64,000 nt of DNA from Plasmodium malariae (taxonomy: Eukaryota; Apicomplexa; Aconoidasida; Haemosporida; Plasmodiidae), in the NCBI RefSeq assembly GCF_900090045.1, contig NC_041778.1:1-64000 (forward strand), read 5' to 3'. Both the position numbers and the translations under genes were made by a program. Below the pieces are notes generated by a model. That model saw only the letters and a list, made by a program, of their open reading frames with translations, was not told the DNA's origin and did no database searches. This document shows, piece by piece, positions 42,001 to 54,573 of this stretch (position 1 is its first letter; each line of letters opens with the position of its first letter).

Positions 42001-43035
42001 GAGAAGTAATATATAACCTTTCCATTATTTAATAGTAAATAAATAATAATTAGAAAGAAATCCAACAAATTATCTATTAATTTTTATTAATTATTGTCCA
42101 TTAAATTAATCTTTTAACGATATAAAATATAAATAAAATATATAAATTATTTAAATATAAATTTCCAATATAATATATATTCATTTAATATGTAAAAAAC
42201 TAAGTTAACAATCTAATTAAATACAAAAGTAATATAACATTTGGCTTTAAAAACTTCACTGAATTCTAATAATTTGTAATTCCCAAGTTTATAAGCAGCT
42301 ATATGTAATCCATAAATAGAAAAGTGCATCATTTCATTATATATTTATAATTTCACATTTAGACTATGAAAATAACTAACTCTGTTAAAAATATTTTTAC
42401 ATTTAGTACCTTTTATAAAACAATTCTCACAAAAAATACTTTGTAGAATAAATATAAAAATTTTGCATTAGTGAAATAAAAATTTACATTCATTCTACTG
42501 TTACGAAAATTATTCATATGCAATAACTGAAAGCAAAAAAAAGACGTATTTACTGTTAATTTATCAAAAATAATATATTTTCTTAGTTATCCAATCAAAT
42601 AATCATTTTAGACAAGATCCAATTAAAAAACAGAAAGAAAAAAATTATAGTCAAATAGATATTACCCCACTCCAATAAATTATATGAATTACTCCATTAC
42701 ATATTAATTTTAAAGAATATATATATATTTTATTTATGAAATCTATTTTAATACTCACATGTTGTATATATGCAAAATATACAATTAATCTGAAGCCATG
42801 CGTTAAAACACAGATTGAAAATTATTCAAACATTTAAAAATTCAAATTAACAAAAAAATTCAGAGCACACTTTTTTATTGTTACCCTATAAAAACACCAA
42901 TATATAATGGTATATTTATAATATAAAAAAATAGTTATTGTCATTGTAGTTAAGTATAACACTAAAGATATGATATATATGTTAAATTTCCCTTTACAGA
43001 AAAACACATTAAATCTTATTTAATTTTTTTATGGA
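39043..43035. other. AT-rich intergenic region
   Basis: To about 40.1 kb the sequence resembles 21.2-22.4 kb of duplication copy A and may hide the missing pir exon 1. An 82-codon open frame at 40065-40313 (-) is low-complexity Ile/Phe/Leu and not convincing. The rest shows no gene. Confidence 0.5.
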
Positions 43036-43975
43036 TTAACTATTTTCATATTTTATAACTTTTTTATAGTAATAAACCATTCCTAATATAAAAATTACAG
43101 CAAAGTTAAGGAAAGGTACACAATAAAACAAAATATTTGATGCATTTATTGCTTTTGATTCAGACCAATGTTCCATGGAAAACAATATAATAAAAATCCC
43201 CTCTACTTCATCTTTATTCAATATACCTGCAGATATATCATTGGTTTTTAACAATCCTAATAAATCCAATAATCCACCATTTGTAAGTTTCACCAAAGAA
43301 AGTTATAATATTGGTACTACCAATACCATGATAAATAACAAAAGTAAAGCAATTCGTATTTTTCGTTTTTTACGTGCTACATTTTTGTACTCCTTATCAT
43401 CAATTGTCTCGGTATTTTTAAGATAATCTTTATAATCAAGTTCTTCAAATATTTTTTTTTCAAAATCGAAATATTTTTTTGTTTTATTCATATAGCATTT
43501 ATTTTTCTTAACATCTTTGCCATATTCCTCGATATATAATGAACTTCTACATGAATGTTTGTGTTTCTCATTTGTTTTTTTTTCATTATTATATATATTT
43601 TTCTTTTCTTTCGCTTCATTATTTGGCATTTCTTCTTTAAATTCTGCATTATTTTAATCCCTATCGTGTTTATATTTTGCTAATAATCGATCATTTCTTG
43701 TATAAAGTTTTCTACAAACATTGCATTTTCCATCCAAATCTTTATATAACGAGCTCTAAAGAAAAAAGAAAAATGTAAATATTTCTTATTTAAATAAAAA
43801 AATATTTTCAACTTAAAAAAAAAAAATTAGTAAATATAAATGAATACAATATATATAATACAAATGCCTCTGAATAGTATTATCATACCACGTCATCGTA
43901 AAAGTCACACATCCAAGTTAAAAGTATAAATGCTGAAATTTTCATTAATAACAACATAATCTTCTTTAACAACTT
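43036..43975 (-). pseudogene. fam-l: fam-l pseudogene (start lost, two nonsense codons)
   Basis: Exon 1 43889-43975 and exon 2 43036-43755, with a 133 bp intron and intact splice sites. The leader reads MLLLMKISAFILLTWMCDFY, but counting the fixed 29 codons back from the donor puts AAG, not ATG, at the start position. A later ATG at 43957 could give a leader six codons shorter. Exon 2 keeps DRLLAKYKHD at the expected place, then TAA at 43654-43656, EKKIFEELDYKDYL, a hydrophobic segment ending VVPIL, TAA at 43303-43305, and in the same frame the C-terminal part with YYYKKVIKYENS. Apart from these point changes the frame is continuous over the whole exon, so the inactivation is young. It could yield at most short truncated peptides. 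Confidence 0.85.
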
Positions 43976-45961
43976 ACAGTTTTCTAGTGTTCTAATATAT
44001 TCAGAAATAGTTATATTTATAATATCCTATTATACATTAAATAACAAATAGTAATATATATATTTTATCAGTTTCTGTTTATTATTTCTCCACAGAAAAA
44101 TAATAATATATATATACATAAAATGCATCTTATAGTTCTAATCAAAATAAAATACCTTAAAATATATATTATAAATTTTTAATATTTACGTTATGAATAA
44201 AAATATAACTTAAAATAAAATACTATAATTTTAATTCATTTATAAATATCCAAAAAGTATAAGTTAACTATATAACATAATAGAGTAATTACAAGTTTAT
44301 TTATAGAAAAACTTCAATGTAAAATAAATTATATCATATATTAATATTTTCAAATGCCCATTTAATTTACAGCATAAAACGTATAGAATATGGATTTATT
44401 GTAATATATTATATATTGAGAGAATGATTTCTAATTTTATTTATGTTTTCCTAATATTAATTGAATTTTCTAAGATATTACACTTCCAAATAAGGTTTTT
44501 ATTTATTTTATATAATATTAATTATTATAACTATACAATAATTTCAATAGTCAATTAAGTAGTAAATAACCTGTATAATTTTTTTTTTTTTTTGTGAAAT
44601 ATAATCCATTATTTAGTTGTCATATAAAGAGTAATTTAGATTACCAATTACAATATATTTAAAAATTTCAATTTATTAGATACTGCTCAATCCATGAAAA
44701 AATATATACATTTAAAAAGTAAATAAAAACAAATTATTTATTTCTGTATCATATATTTAAAATATTTTATTCTTAATTAAATTTAATTTGCACCATTATT
44801 ACTAAATAGAAGATTTTTAAATTAATCCCCTTAATATTTTCATTTTTTACCTACATATATTTGAAGCAATATTAATATATTAGAAAAATAAAAAAAAAGG
44901 GCATAGTAATATTAACATATAAGTGTTTCATACAATTGTCATAATTTTAAAATATTTCAAATAATGTAAATTTAATTATGGAATTAATATACATGTTATT
45001 AAATGCAAATTAGAAATAAGAAAGTGTAACAATATGAATTACCAAAATATTTTATTTAGTAATTTTTCTACTGACAATTTTATAGCTAATATGTTAGTTT
45101 TTATTTGGTCTTTTACAAAAATACATTGTTAGAAAAATTAATTTACAGACAAAGATTAAACGATGAATACAAACAAATAAATGTTCATTTTTTTAATAAT
45201 ACTTGCAGCAACAAGAATGTCTGTTCAATTATTTTCTCTACAAATAAGGTGTAATCCAGATAATCAAAAATATAAAATTACTATATTTGAAGAAAGTTAC
45301 TGTAAAATTCCTAAATCAAATTTTGTTTTATCTTTTTTTTGAAAATATATTATTTTTCCACCGAATAAATTAAGAGTAAAGAAAAAAAAAATAAATTTAA
45401 AATACTATATTTGATGTTCAAAAAATAAAAAAAAAATTATCAATACAATATATATAATTACTTCCTTTTATTATATACTACACAAGGCACTTAAATTTTT
45501 AAGTTAAAAATAATAATTTGTTTTCTTAATAATCTTAAAAAATAATAATTGTATACTAGAATATGATAAAAAATGTAAAGCAAAATTATTTATAGTTAAA
45601 ATATAAATTAACAAATGAATTCAATAAAATAGCATTTGTTGTAATGTTATATATTAATTTCAACGTACAAATATATATTCTTCATTGAAGCATGCATAAG
45701 AACAGAAATATATATATTAAGTTATAATAATTAATTCATAATAAAGATTATATTAAATTACAAATTAAAAAACATTCAAACATTCACATTTACAAAATAG
45801 ATAAAAACATAATTTTTTACATTTTCGTACAAATATGACCACTTATATATATATTCATGTATAAATTATACGCAATTATTCTTATATTCAGTATGTCATT
45901 AAACATATTACAGATAGTATATAACATTAAAGTATTCTTTACAGAAATAAAAACATATTTC
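43976..45961. other. AT-rich intergenic region
   Basis: Upstream of the fam-l pseudogene. The only item of note is a 53-codon open frame at 45181-45342, listed separately. Confidence 0.5.
45181..45342 (+). CDS. tentative 53-codon open frame with a hydrophobic N-terminus
   Basis: ATG to TGA, 53 residues, starting MFIFLIILAATRMSVQLFSL, which looks like a signal peptide, followed by a polar part with two cysteines. It has no family resemblance and no neighbouring exon that I can join to it, and it is on the strand opposite to its neighbours. In DNA this rich in T, hydrophobic open frames of this size arise by chance, so confidence is low. Confidence 0.15.
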   Translation: MFIFLIILAATRMSVQLFSLQIRCNPDNQKYKITIFEESYCKIPKSNFVLSFF

Positions 45962-46919
45962 CTAATATTCATTGAACGTTTCCAAGGACTTAATTTTTTT
46001 ATGTTTAATAACATTTTTATAATAATAAAAAATTCCCAGTATAAGCACATTAGCCAATATTAATTTGGGTACACAATACATTAGAATACCTTGGGCTTTG
46101 CATTGCACAGAAGGATTTTCTAAAAAATATGAGAGTCACGAAGAGCTCGACGGGCCTGAAAATCCTGCTTCCCCATCACCCAAATCAGATATTGTACCAT
46201 TTTCTAATAATGTAGAAAATACAATCAATAAATTAACAATGGATGAATCTAATATAGGTATCATTAATACCACTACAAACAATACTGAAAGTAAAAACAG
46301 CCTTAATCCGTATTTTTTAAACTTTAATTTTTTATAATCCTTATTAATTAAGATTATTTTTTTAAAAAAAGCTATACCATCAAGTCCATTCATTATTTTT
46401 TTTTCATAATGCTTATATGATTTGTGCAACATGGTACATTTTTATTTTTCATAAGTTTCTTAATTAATTTTTTCTTATATAATAAGCTTCTATATCATTT
46501 TTCTTTTTTTTCTTTGTCCCATTTTTCATCATTAACTGTAAGTAATTTTTCGTTCTTTTTTTTTGTATTATATGGTATCTTTAATTCTAAATCTCCAACA
46601 TTCGCAAAAACATCCTTTTTACATTTTCCTAATAATCGATAAATTCGTGCATCTAATTTTCTACTGAAACCATACTTCTCATACAAGATTTTGTTAAACC
46701 TGCCCTAAAAAAAAAGATATGTAAATATTTCTTAAATAAATGGATAAATATTCCCATTATAAATAAAATAATTAATTGAAATAAATGTTAAACATATGAA
46801 TACATATATGACCTCAAAAAGTGTTAACATAACATGTCATTGTAAAAATGACATATCCAGTTTAATAGGATAATCATAGAAATTTTGAAAAAAAAGATAA
46901 ACCTAATATTTTGTTCCAT
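45962..46919 (-). pseudogene. fam-l: fam-l pseudogene (splice donor lost, stops, frameshift)
   Basis: Exon 1 46833-46919 is still 29 open codons (MEQNIRFIFFFKI.. to WICHFYNDM), but the donor after it reads TT instead of GT (46831-46832). Exon 2 (45962-46704) opens GRFNKI and has YRLLGKCKKD at the usual place. It is then broken by TGA at 46495-46497, by a frameshift near 46430 (after KNKNVP, before HKSYKHYEKKI), and by TGA at 46136-46138. After the last stop the same frame continues to a recognisable fam-l C-terminus (LILGIFYYYKNVIKHKKIK) and a TAG at 45962. Open frames at 46065-46337 and 46424-46642 on the + strand are antisense shadows. Confidence 0.8.
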
Positions 46920-49900
46920 GTGATACATATCTAATAATGTAATACATTAAATAAAGTAAATGTTAATATCAAGTTATACACTTCCAACTAAAAAAAAAAA
47001 ATACCTCTTTTATTTTGGATAATATTTTTTCTTAAAAAATCAACATATGTAGAATATTTTAATACTTAGTAAAAAAAAAAAAATCCTAAAAAAGGATTCA
47101 TTAAAATTTTATAAATTATTTTATTTTTAAAAAATTAACTTTATGTAAAATGCATCAATTTGAACTCATTTGCATATATACACAGCGTAAAACTTAATTA
47201 CATATTAGAATAATTAAAAATTTTTTTTTTTATGATTTCTAATTATTAGGAAATTTTGAATTTATTTACAATATGGAATGTATAAAATATATATATATAA
47301 GCTATTATTCTATGTATATCTTGTATAATTAATATTTTAAGTTTTTCTTAATAATCATTTTTATTTTATAAATAATATATTTCTGAGAATGTATTTATTA
47401 TGGATAAAAAAAAACATTATTATTTACAACAATGAAACAAAAGTATTAATAAAATTAAAATATATATATTTTGTGAAAATTCTCATGTTTTACTAATTAT
47501 AACGCATGCTTTACTTTGTGGTCTGCAATCAGTTTAAAAAATAAAAAATAATATATATTATCGAATTTATGAAAAAATTTATATTTTAAGTAAAAATAAT
47601 AATTTATTTTTTATTTTGTATAATTATTTTTGAAAATTATTATTTTTAGTTATATTTAATTTATGTCGTTATTCGTAAATCACATGTTCTTAAACATACA
47701 AGTTAATTTTTTTTTTTTTTCTAATAAGCGTAAACATTAGGAATAAATTTCATAAAAAAAAAATGTATAATACATGTATAAAATGTGTAAATATTACAGT
47801 AATCTTGATTCATTAATGTTTTTGTTTAGCACTATCATGAATAACAATACATATCTTTTTCGTTATCAACTTATTTTATAATATATATTTAAATAATATA
47901 CATAAAATTGAATCAAACATTGCATAACTTCATTACCAATACTAGGAACATAGGTATCATTTAATTTATTTCTCTATATTATATTGCACACTACTAACAA
48001 TATTCTATGTACATTATTATTAAAAATTAAAATTATATGAACATATATGAAATTTTTTACTAATTTATTTAACTATAAGATAAAACACTTTTAAAGGCAT
48101 AAATATATTTTGAACATAAAAAAATATATTTACCTTAAATATTATAACGTTTAATACTAACAAAAGAAAAAAAAAAATTATTAAGTAATCTTTTAAAAAA
48201 AATTTCAGCAAGGTGATTAACATTTTTATTAATATTTAAATAAAAATTAACCTCAATTGGTCTTTAAACAAATATATTTTCAAAAGAAAAGGAAATACAT
48301 AATATACTTCATATAATAAACAATACGTTTTTAAATATACATATCGTATATTACCTAAAAAAATATTTGCCTTAATTAAGGGGATGAATTTGAATTTACA
48401 TAATAGTACCATTGAACAAATTGAAGTTGTGATAAAAGCTTGCATATAAATATAAACAAAAATCGTATGTATTTCCTTATGTAATTTATCCTTTTAGTTA
48501 AAATAGAGCTTAATATTTTAACTAAAATATATTGGTGCTTATAACATTAATGTATTCATACTTATATTCGTATTAAGTAGCATATATGTGTAACTTGGAT
48601 TTCCTTTGCATAACATTATATTATTAAAAGAATTCATTAAAATTCCTAGTTATTAATTAAAACATCATATATTATTGTATATATTTAAAATAATACTTTT
48701 CCTGTTATAAACAAATCTGTAGAGCAAAAATTCGAAGTACCACAAATATATAAATGATTACCTATTTATAATACTATGGAAAAAATATTTTTAACTTAAA
48801 ATTTTTTATTGTTTAATACTTAATTAAAATTTATACTAAGTATATTATTCACTTTTATAGAGTACTTATTTTTTAAGACAGAATAAAATGAGTAAATGTT
48901 CAAGGTTACTATCTAATTTCACACTAACATTGGTTCAAAAAAATTTTTAATTAATACTATGATAAACACAAAAATATAATATCTTTTTATTATGAAATTT
49001 TTTTTTTATAATACATATTCAATTAATTTTCATAAAACGGATTTATATCTAATTACTACAAAGGCTATGCAACGATACATGAATCTTGAGCCATTCATTT
49101 AGCTATAAAGTTTAATTAATTCTAAAATTGATAATGTTCAATTAAGAATTCATTCTTAATAGAAAAATAATATTAATTTATACAGATTATTTCATCATTT
49201 TTTACTAAAAATGTATATAAACATATTAAAAATATTTTTATGTTATATATGTTGTAAAAAATATACTCTTCATTAAAATATGTTGCAAAGAATATTTGTT
49301 AAGATTACATTGGTGTAAAACATACTAACAAAAAATAAAAACATGGATTTAGCTTGATTAAAAAAAGAAAAAAATGTTCTTTCAAAATAAACCTAATATA
49401 TAATTAATATTTTTAAATAGTTCTTCAAATAATGTCTTATATTTATAAAAAAAACTAGAAAAAAAATGAATGTTAAAGATGTACATTATCTCATTATATG
49501 AGAGATGTTGCATTAACTGCAGTATTATAAATCATATTAAATGAGCACTTATATTTCATTATAAAATTTTAGATAAAAATTTATTTATCCATATTTTTTT
49601 CATATATAATTCATACTTTTTCGCAAATACTGATCAGTAACTATTTAATATTTATATGAAATAATATATATATATAAGAATAACAACTGAGAACAATTAA
49701 TTACCCCAAATAAGGAGAATGTAATGATAAAATAAGTATATAATAATTCGATCAGTCATATATATTTAATATACATATATTTTACTTTTGTATATCAACG
49801 AATATATGTATACTATATATGAAGTATAACGAAATATTTATTTATACAAGAAATATTTATTTTCAGAACGTAATATTATTAGTAAAGTTGATATTTTGTT

Positions 49901-49951
49901 AATTACAAGAAACGATTTTATCTAAAGAAAATATATTTGTTATAAACAGGC
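46920..49951. other. AT-rich intergenic region
   Basis: Holds TTTTTGAAAATTAT near 47627, about 708 bp upstream of the fam-l pseudogene start, as at other loci. A 69-codon open frame at 48236-48445 (-) has no recognisable feature. Nothing else seen. Confidence 0.5.
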
Positions 49952-50821
49952 TTAATTTTCTTTTCCTCTTACATCAATTGAATATTTTAAAATTTTTACC
50001 AGTATATAAATAAAAATTGAAAAACATAAAACAACTAGCCATAATGAAACTTCCGATACATTATTAATTATCAATTCTAATAAATCCTCTGATGATTCTT
50101 CAGAGCTTTATGAAATAAGCTTAATATAATAACATAAAATAAATAATGGAAATACTGTTAAATAAAATATTATAGGTACATCAAAAAACAAAGTTGAACT
50201 AATATACGCTGAAAGTTTAAAACCTTTTTCTAATTAGGATTAGTACATTACTTATATTCATATATACAACTAAATCCCTCGTGTAATCATTTTTCACACA
50301 TATAATATAATGTTGAAAATGGTTTACATATAACAGGTGCGCCTTTTTTTAATTAATTTTTTGTTTGAATCTATTGAATTATCTACATCGTTAGTTTCAT
50401 ATTTACTATTGTATTCTCATTCATAATTCTTTCCTTTATATATTTTATCATTACCTATTTTTGAAGGAAATATATTTGACCATCCTATATTTTTTGTTTC
50501 ATTCTCATGAACTAACAACAATTTATCAGTTCCTAAATCAAAACATATCAGTGTATTGTTCATAGTATCTAAAGATTTAACAAACGTACACTACAAATAA
50601 AATAAAATATTTGAATTATTTACAATGTAATCTAATTTTTTAAGCCCTCACATATTATTATTATTATATATGTTTATAGATAATATGAAGCATCAATGGA
50701 TATAAAACAAATTTTCTTGTATACTGTTTTCATAGCACATCGTACAAATTAGAATTTAACCAAATAAAAAGAAGAAATTTAAGGGGTTTAACTAAAGTAA
50801 AAAATTTAATTTTTTATTCAT
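49952..50821 (-). pseudogene. exported-protein pseudogene of fam-l-like architecture
   Basis: Exon 1 50736-50821 begins ATG AAT AAA AAA and ends LYDV, but is 86 bases instead of the 87 seen at the other loci. The single missing base shifts the frame inside the leader. The donor after it reads CT instead of GT (50734-50735). Exon 2 (49952-50590) opens CTFVKSLD and has KLLLV exactly where the others have RLLAK. It meets TGA at 50417-50419 and further stops and shifts. A C-terminal part is still readable: KLSAYISSTLFFDVPIIFYL, ELIINNVSEVSLWLVV and ILKYSIDVRGKEN before TAA at 49952. I cannot assign it to fam-l or fam-m, but the module spacing shows the same class of exported gene. Confidence 0.6.
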
Positions 50822-53800
50822 GTTGGAATTATTTAATATTAAAATATATTTATATCCATAAAAATTAACTGCATTTCTTTAAGCTACTAATAATAGGACA
50901 TATTCAATTTGTTTATAAATTTTTTTTATTCTTCATAAAATAGTATAAAATTTCATTAATAAAATAAAAATATAAACTGTAAAAAGGAAAAGATAATATT
51001 AAAAATGATTTAATGAATAAAAGCAATAAAAATACTTATAAAATAAGTAACATTAATTACAATAAATTTTGATATATAAGATTATATTAATAAATGATAA
51101 ATATATATATTGATTCCCTGACAGAACAATTGTATAATGTTTTTATATATATCTTTTATAAATAAAAAAAAATTATTTTTTTTTTTTATTTAATGATTTC
51201 ATTTTATATTTAAGGTAAAAAAAAAATAAATGTACGCTGAATAAACATATTAAAATATATATTAATAATATATCTATTAATTTTTGTTTCTTTATTTTCT
51301 ATCGATAAACATAGATTTTTGTACTTATTATATTCTTAAATATTATTTTATAGTTAAAAAATTAAAACTGTTATATGGTATATAATAGAAATGATAAAAT
51401 TAAGCAAAAATAAAAATATGATCAATATTTTTTATAAAATAAGTCATAACTTAACATGTAAAATATACCTACAATATGTGGAATACTTATACAATATCTT
51501 TTAAAAGATAGAATCTAGAATTGATTTGCGTAAAAAATTTATATATTCTAAAAAGTTTATTCAAAACTTCTGTTTTACATTTTTTTATCTAATTATTATA
51601 AAAAGGACCTTATAGTTACTATATAATATAAATGAATATATTTTATTAATTATTAATAAATGTGAATTGCTTATATTTAAGAATTCATTTAATTTTTCTT
51701 TTCTTTTTTTTCATTTTTAAATAATAAAAATTTTTAATTTTGATAACTATATCAATAATGTAAAATAAATATAAATGTAAAGTAAATTTAATTAAAAAAC
51801 AACTTTAGTAATTATAATAATTTAAAAAGGATTTTTAAATAATATAACTTAAAAGATAAAAAAATATCTCTTCCAAAGGAGGAAGTATTATAAATATAAT
51901 ATTATATAAAAAGATTTAGGAAAAATTTTGAAGTATTAATTTTTTTCTCGAACACTTTATATATGAGAGAACAGAATTTTTATATTTTAATAACTTATAA
52001 ATAAGAACTACTCAAATATATTGATTAAATTATGAACTTTATAAAACTACAATAAATGAAATAAATTAGTTTTTTTTTTGGATACATACACTTAGAAGCA
52101 TAAATATGCATGTTAAAATATTTGTATTTTTTACTCTTTGTTACAGTTAGTACTTTGATAATTATAAAAGAAATATATGATGAAATATACTATTTTAATT
52201 GTATATATAATAATATGTTATTAATTTTTATAAACAATTACTTTTCTAAAAAATAATAAACTATATGTAAATAAAAAAACATTTATATATTTTGTCTCAT
52301 GTATCATATGTTATTCTATAACTTTTCAGAAAAGTGATATTATTTATTTCATCCTTGTATAAATATTATATGTACAATTATAAATATATTTGGAAAGATA
52401 CTAGTTCATGTACATCTACTGTATCTATTATTTGAATATCTCTTACATTTTCTTATATTACAAATTATTATTTATATAGACCATATAACAGCACACCTTA
52501 ATAATTAGTACTATATCTTAAACATAATTCTTATTTATATGTATTATATAAAGGTATATACTTTTATTTAAATAATATTCCTACATTCTAACTTAAATAA
52601 TTTTTTTGGTCATATTTGTTAGTATTTACTTTCCCTTTTATTATATTTTTAATGGTACATTTATCAAAAATATCTATAATGCTCTAAATTAAGCATATTA
52701 AGCCAAATCAAAATATAATCTATATACAATTTTAATTTTTTTGTATAATATATAATTTGATCTTCATTATATATATATATCACATATAAATTGTATTATT
52801 ATATAAATACATTTCTATATATTTATTGTATATACGTACACATATGAATTCATACATTTATTTATTAAAACTCTCTAATATTATGTGGTTTCTTATATAC
52901 ATAATCCTTTTTAATTATTATTTCTTTTTAGCATGAGCTTCATAATAAAAGTAAATATTTTTTCTAACCAGTAATATTATTAATGTTATATAATACTGGA
53001 GTACATACTTTATTTATTTTTGATATTTCGTTTAAATATAGTTGATATTATGCTATATATATTTTCGTATAATACTTTTTTCCCCCATTGTTGTGTTAAT
53101 TAACAATAATTCAATGACATTTACTATAAATGTTCTACGTCTTTTCAACTATTCTCTTACTACTAATAGGTCTAAAAATATATATCAACTCAAATCTACA
53201 TACTTCAGTTAATAACGAAAATGAGTGATGCTTCAATTTCATTTACAAATTTTTTTAAAATGTCCTATTTTTCATTTTAGTCTAGTACTTTATAGAGATT
53301 TATATATTTTAATTAACCTGAAATATTTAAAACGTATTTAACACAGTCATATAGCTTTCACGTTTACATATATTAACTAATAAAAATTTAAAAAGGAAAA
53401 AAGAAGGAAAGTTTAAATAATAACAGTTCTATCATAAACTGTATAATTCAATATATATACACAGATAAATGTAGAACAAACATAAATAGAATAAAAAATT
53501 TATTCACTAAATATTACATCTTTTCAGTATAACCAAATGTTATTAATTGCACTACTTCAAAAATAATTAAATAAAAAATAAATGTAACATTCTAAGTTAT
53601 ACTGTACAAAGGAAACTAATATTATCTAGAAGCTCTAATGTATAATAATGCGTTTATATAATAATATTTATAATTCAATAATAAAATCTATCAGAATAAT
53701 ATTATTAAAACGAATAAAACAATTGTATATCTTTCGTCTTGTACTATTTAAAATGTTATAAATGTTTTATACCTTTTTCTGCCTTATAATAAAATTTTAC

Positions 53801-54573
53801 CATTAAACAAAAAAATTATTTTATTATAATAAAAAGGCTACGAAGCAAAATAAATAATAATTAATTGTCACATATATTGTTTGAAATTACTTATATGGTC
53901 TAATTGATTAAGTATCACTGGTTTTCCTTTTTTTTTTAAATTTATTCTTAACTAATAAAATTAATTTATTTTTTAAGTAAGAAAAAGTAAATGTATAGTA
54001 ATAAGATAGATTGATCTCGTAATTCACTTATTTTTTATATACAATATATGAATATATGTACGTACTTATAACAATGCACTTACATGCGTTCACTTTGTGT
54101 CTTCGTGTGAAAAATAGGAATTTTTTATACCTAATTAAAAAAAAACTAATTATACTTTTTTTAATTAAGTTGGAAAATAGTAATTTAATAAGAATAAAAG
54201 CAAAAAATAAAAAAAACTATTTTTTATAGTTACAAATATAAATTCTTATATATATAAAAAAAACTATATAAATTGTGCTTTATGTATTTATTTCAAGTTA
54301 GATTTATTATTCAAAAAACTCCAGTTATATACAGAAATATATATATGAAACACAATGTTGTGTTATACTTAAAAAATACTTTAAAATAAACTGCGAAAAA
54401 CACTAAAAAATTCAAATTAACAAAAAATTAAGATAATACATTTGTACTATTGTCGATCAAAAAAACTTGTCTCCTACAGGTATATCTATGAAATCTATGA
54501 AAATATATAGTTGCTTGTTTTTTGTGCATACAAATTAGGAAATTTTATATTTTAATTGTTGTAAAAGATTACT
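50822..54573. other. AT-rich intergenic region
   Basis: About 3.7 kb of closed frames and A/T low-complexity sequence. No gene, repeat array or RNA recognised. Confidence 0.5.

Noticed and set aside
46065..46642. Two + strand open frames (90 and 72 codons)
   Set aside because: Antisense shadows of the fam-l pseudogene.
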